Below are positions 6,110 to 6,955 of a stretch of 6,955 nucleotides of DNA, piece by piece. The notes beneath the pieces are model-generated. The model was not told the DNA's origin. It did no database searches and saw only the letters and a program-made list of their open reading frames with translations. Source of the DNA: Paracoccaceae bacterium (GTDB taxonomy: Bacteria; Pseudomonadota; Alphaproteobacteria; Rhodobacterales; Rhodobacteraceae); assembly GCA_002683355.1 (NCBI GenBank), contig NYTF01000010.1:24344-31298 (forward strand), written 5' to 3'. A program made the translations under genes and the position numbers. How positions within the stretch are numbered: the stretch's first letter is position 1; each line of letters starts with the position of its first letter.

Positions 6110-6955
6110 AACCTCACCCCCCTTTATTGTACGACGAGCGCGACGCTCACCACTTTTTCTTTTACGAAATGCACGAAATTGTTCGCGCGCTCCAGTTAAA
6201 CCTTCATGAGTAACCATCGTAACCACAAGCATAATGACTGCGACTATTATTATTCTCAACGGACCAAGATCTATTAACCCTTTATCAATCAACACTACTA
6301 TAGCAGCTCCAATAACCGCACCTTCAGCGCGACCTAAGCCGCCAATGACCATCATAGCAAATAAAAGCATTACTTGATCTAGAGAAAATACTGATGGTGA
6401 TATTGACTTATAATACATTGCATAAAAGGCACCAATCACACCAAGTGCAGCAGATGATAACACAAAGACAGCCAGCCGAGCTCTTCTAAAATCAATTCCA
6501 ACTGCCTCTGCAAATGCCTCATCCTCTCTAGACATTTTAGCAACTCTTAAGAGTAGACCAAGTCTTTCTGAATTTATTAATCGCCAGACCAAAAGAGCTC
6601 CCAGCAAAATTAAAAATGACCCCGCAAAACCAAGAAGCAAACCAGGTCTCTGGAGAAACCATTCTTCAGGAATAAAACTGTCTACCTGGGTGATTGCTCC
6701 ACCCGTTGCTGTTAGACCTCGTAATTGGGTAACAAAAACCCGGCATATTTCAGAGACCCCCATTGTTAAGAGAGCATAGTACAAGCCATCTAATCGGGTG
6801 GAAGGAATAGCTAATATTGCTCCAAATATCAGTCCAATCATTGGACCCAACACAAGCATAAAAGGCCACGACACTCCTAAATAAACATTAGCGGCAGCAG
6901 CCCCATATCCAGAAATGCCAACAACAGCCAAGGTAGCTAATGAAAATATACCAGC
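5744..6955 (-). CDS. LivM-type ABC transporter permease (5' end beyond the window) with in-frame DmfA1-like tail
   Basis: The frame is open to the right edge, so the gene's start lies outside; the TTG at 6931 is not a real start because typical LivM sequence (GIFSLATLAVVGISGYGAA) continues upstream of it. The first 282 visible codons form an inner-membrane permease of the branched-chain-amino-acid/amide importer family, with about seven hydrophobic segments, the cytoplasmic loop EDEAFAEAVGIDFRRARLAVFVLSS that contacts the ATPase, and the family signature IGGLGRAEGAVIGAA. A basic cytoplasmic tail (FRKRKSGERRARRTIKGG) leads directly into the 121-residue DmfA1-like module at 6109. LivM proteins normally end at about this basic tail, so the C-terminal module is an unusual addition. 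The partner permease, ATPases and binding protein are not visible and may lie to the right. Context suggests import of an amide for the enzyme encoded downstream. Confidence 0.85.
   Translation of the reverse strand, partial: AGIFSLATLAVVGISGYGAAAANVYLGVSWPFMLVLGPMIGLIFGAILAIPSTRLDGLYYALLTMGVSEICRVFVTQLRGLTATGGAITQVDSFIPEEWFLQRPGLLLGFAGSFLILLGALLVWRLINSERLGLLLRVAKMSREDEAFAEAVGIDFRRARLAVFVLSSAALGVIGAFYAMYYKSISPSVFSLDQVMLLFAMMVIGGLGRAEGAVIGAAIVVLIDKGLIDLGPLRIIIVAVIMLVVTMVTHEGLTGAREQFRAFRKRKSGERRARRTIKGGEVMPEEATEIYDKQEIYYRRFNKRLRDHLKTLITPELVKEHKDAPQGKHSDQLSRVLNFFRRGEMPDKYVIMRLKEGQDKYSVMAVSGVKGTPPRVVDDKIYENLNEAYHAVFLLRVNDLLES
6107..6125 (-). other. Permease/DmfA1 junction: purine run, Shine-Dalgarno and start codon, near-miss stop
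   Basis: Read on the minus strand the site is AAAGGGGGGTGAGGTTATG. In the open frame it is AAG-GGG-GGT-GAG-GTT-ATG (Lys-Gly-Gly-Glu-Val-Met). One base back in register it would read GGG-GGG-TGA, ending the permease four bases before the ATG. The same G run supplies the ribosome binding site of the DmfA1-like module. A one-G difference, or a -1 ribosomal or polymerase slip on the run, therefore switches between a fusion and two separate proteins. Confidence 0.7.

Noticed and set aside
6929..6931. TTG at 6931 as the permease start
   Set aside because: The frame stays open to the window edge and the residues upstream are typical LivM membrane sequence, so the gene is cut by the edge.
1..6955. 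CRISPR array, tRNA, rRNA, insertion sequence or attachment site
   Set aside because: I saw no repeated spacer pattern, cloverleaf, transposase or paired direct repeats by eye.

Overview
The window is AT-rich, and its gene content points to an alphaproteobacterium, most plausibly a streamlined marine lineage. Ribosomal protein S9 has the alphaproteobacterial-type acidic N-terminal extension, L13 has alphaproteobacterial length and sequence, intergenic gaps are short, and one large acyl-CoA dehydrogenase is of the DmdC/FadE type common in marine members of that class. The lineage is inference; there is no 16S rRNA or other decisive marker here.

Layout, left to right. At 28-1746 (+) lies a complete 572-residue acyl-CoA dehydrogenase with the extra C-terminal domain of the DmdC-like group. 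After a 170-base gap with a plausible promoter comes a small 94-residue protein of unknown function (1917-2201, +). It converges on the rplM-rpsI ribosomal operon, and a strong symmetric hairpin (2227-2258) with T tracts on both strands separates the two as a bidirectional terminator. The ribosomal operon (2285-3243, -) has its own promoter around 3294-3321.

Upstream of it on the same strand is the most interesting part, 3436-6955 (-). A 767-residue protein is recognisable as the large subunit of N,N-dimethylformamidase (DmfA2): LamG-like domain, then the catalytic domain with a candidate 2-Tyr/1-Glu iron site. Four bases upstream ends a reading frame whose last 121 codons look like the small subunit (DmfA1). 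That frame continues without a stop into a LivM-type ABC transporter permease that runs off the right edge. Permease and small subunit are therefore fused in frame, at a point marked by a purine run (AAA followed by six G), a good Shine-Dalgarno sequence and an ATG. One extra G would end the permease at a TGA five bases before that ATG. The junction could be a true transporter-enzyme fusion, a single-base indel or sequencing error, or a frameshift site giving both products.

Taken together, the minus-strand cluster reads as an uptake-and-hydrolysis unit: a branched-chain-amino-acid/amide-type ABC importer brings in a small N-substituted amide, and the iron-dependent DMFase-like enzyme splits it to an acid (formate in the known enzyme) and an amine (dimethylamine). 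The acyl-CoA dehydrogenase and the small protein on the other side of the ribosomal operon show no obvious functional link to it.
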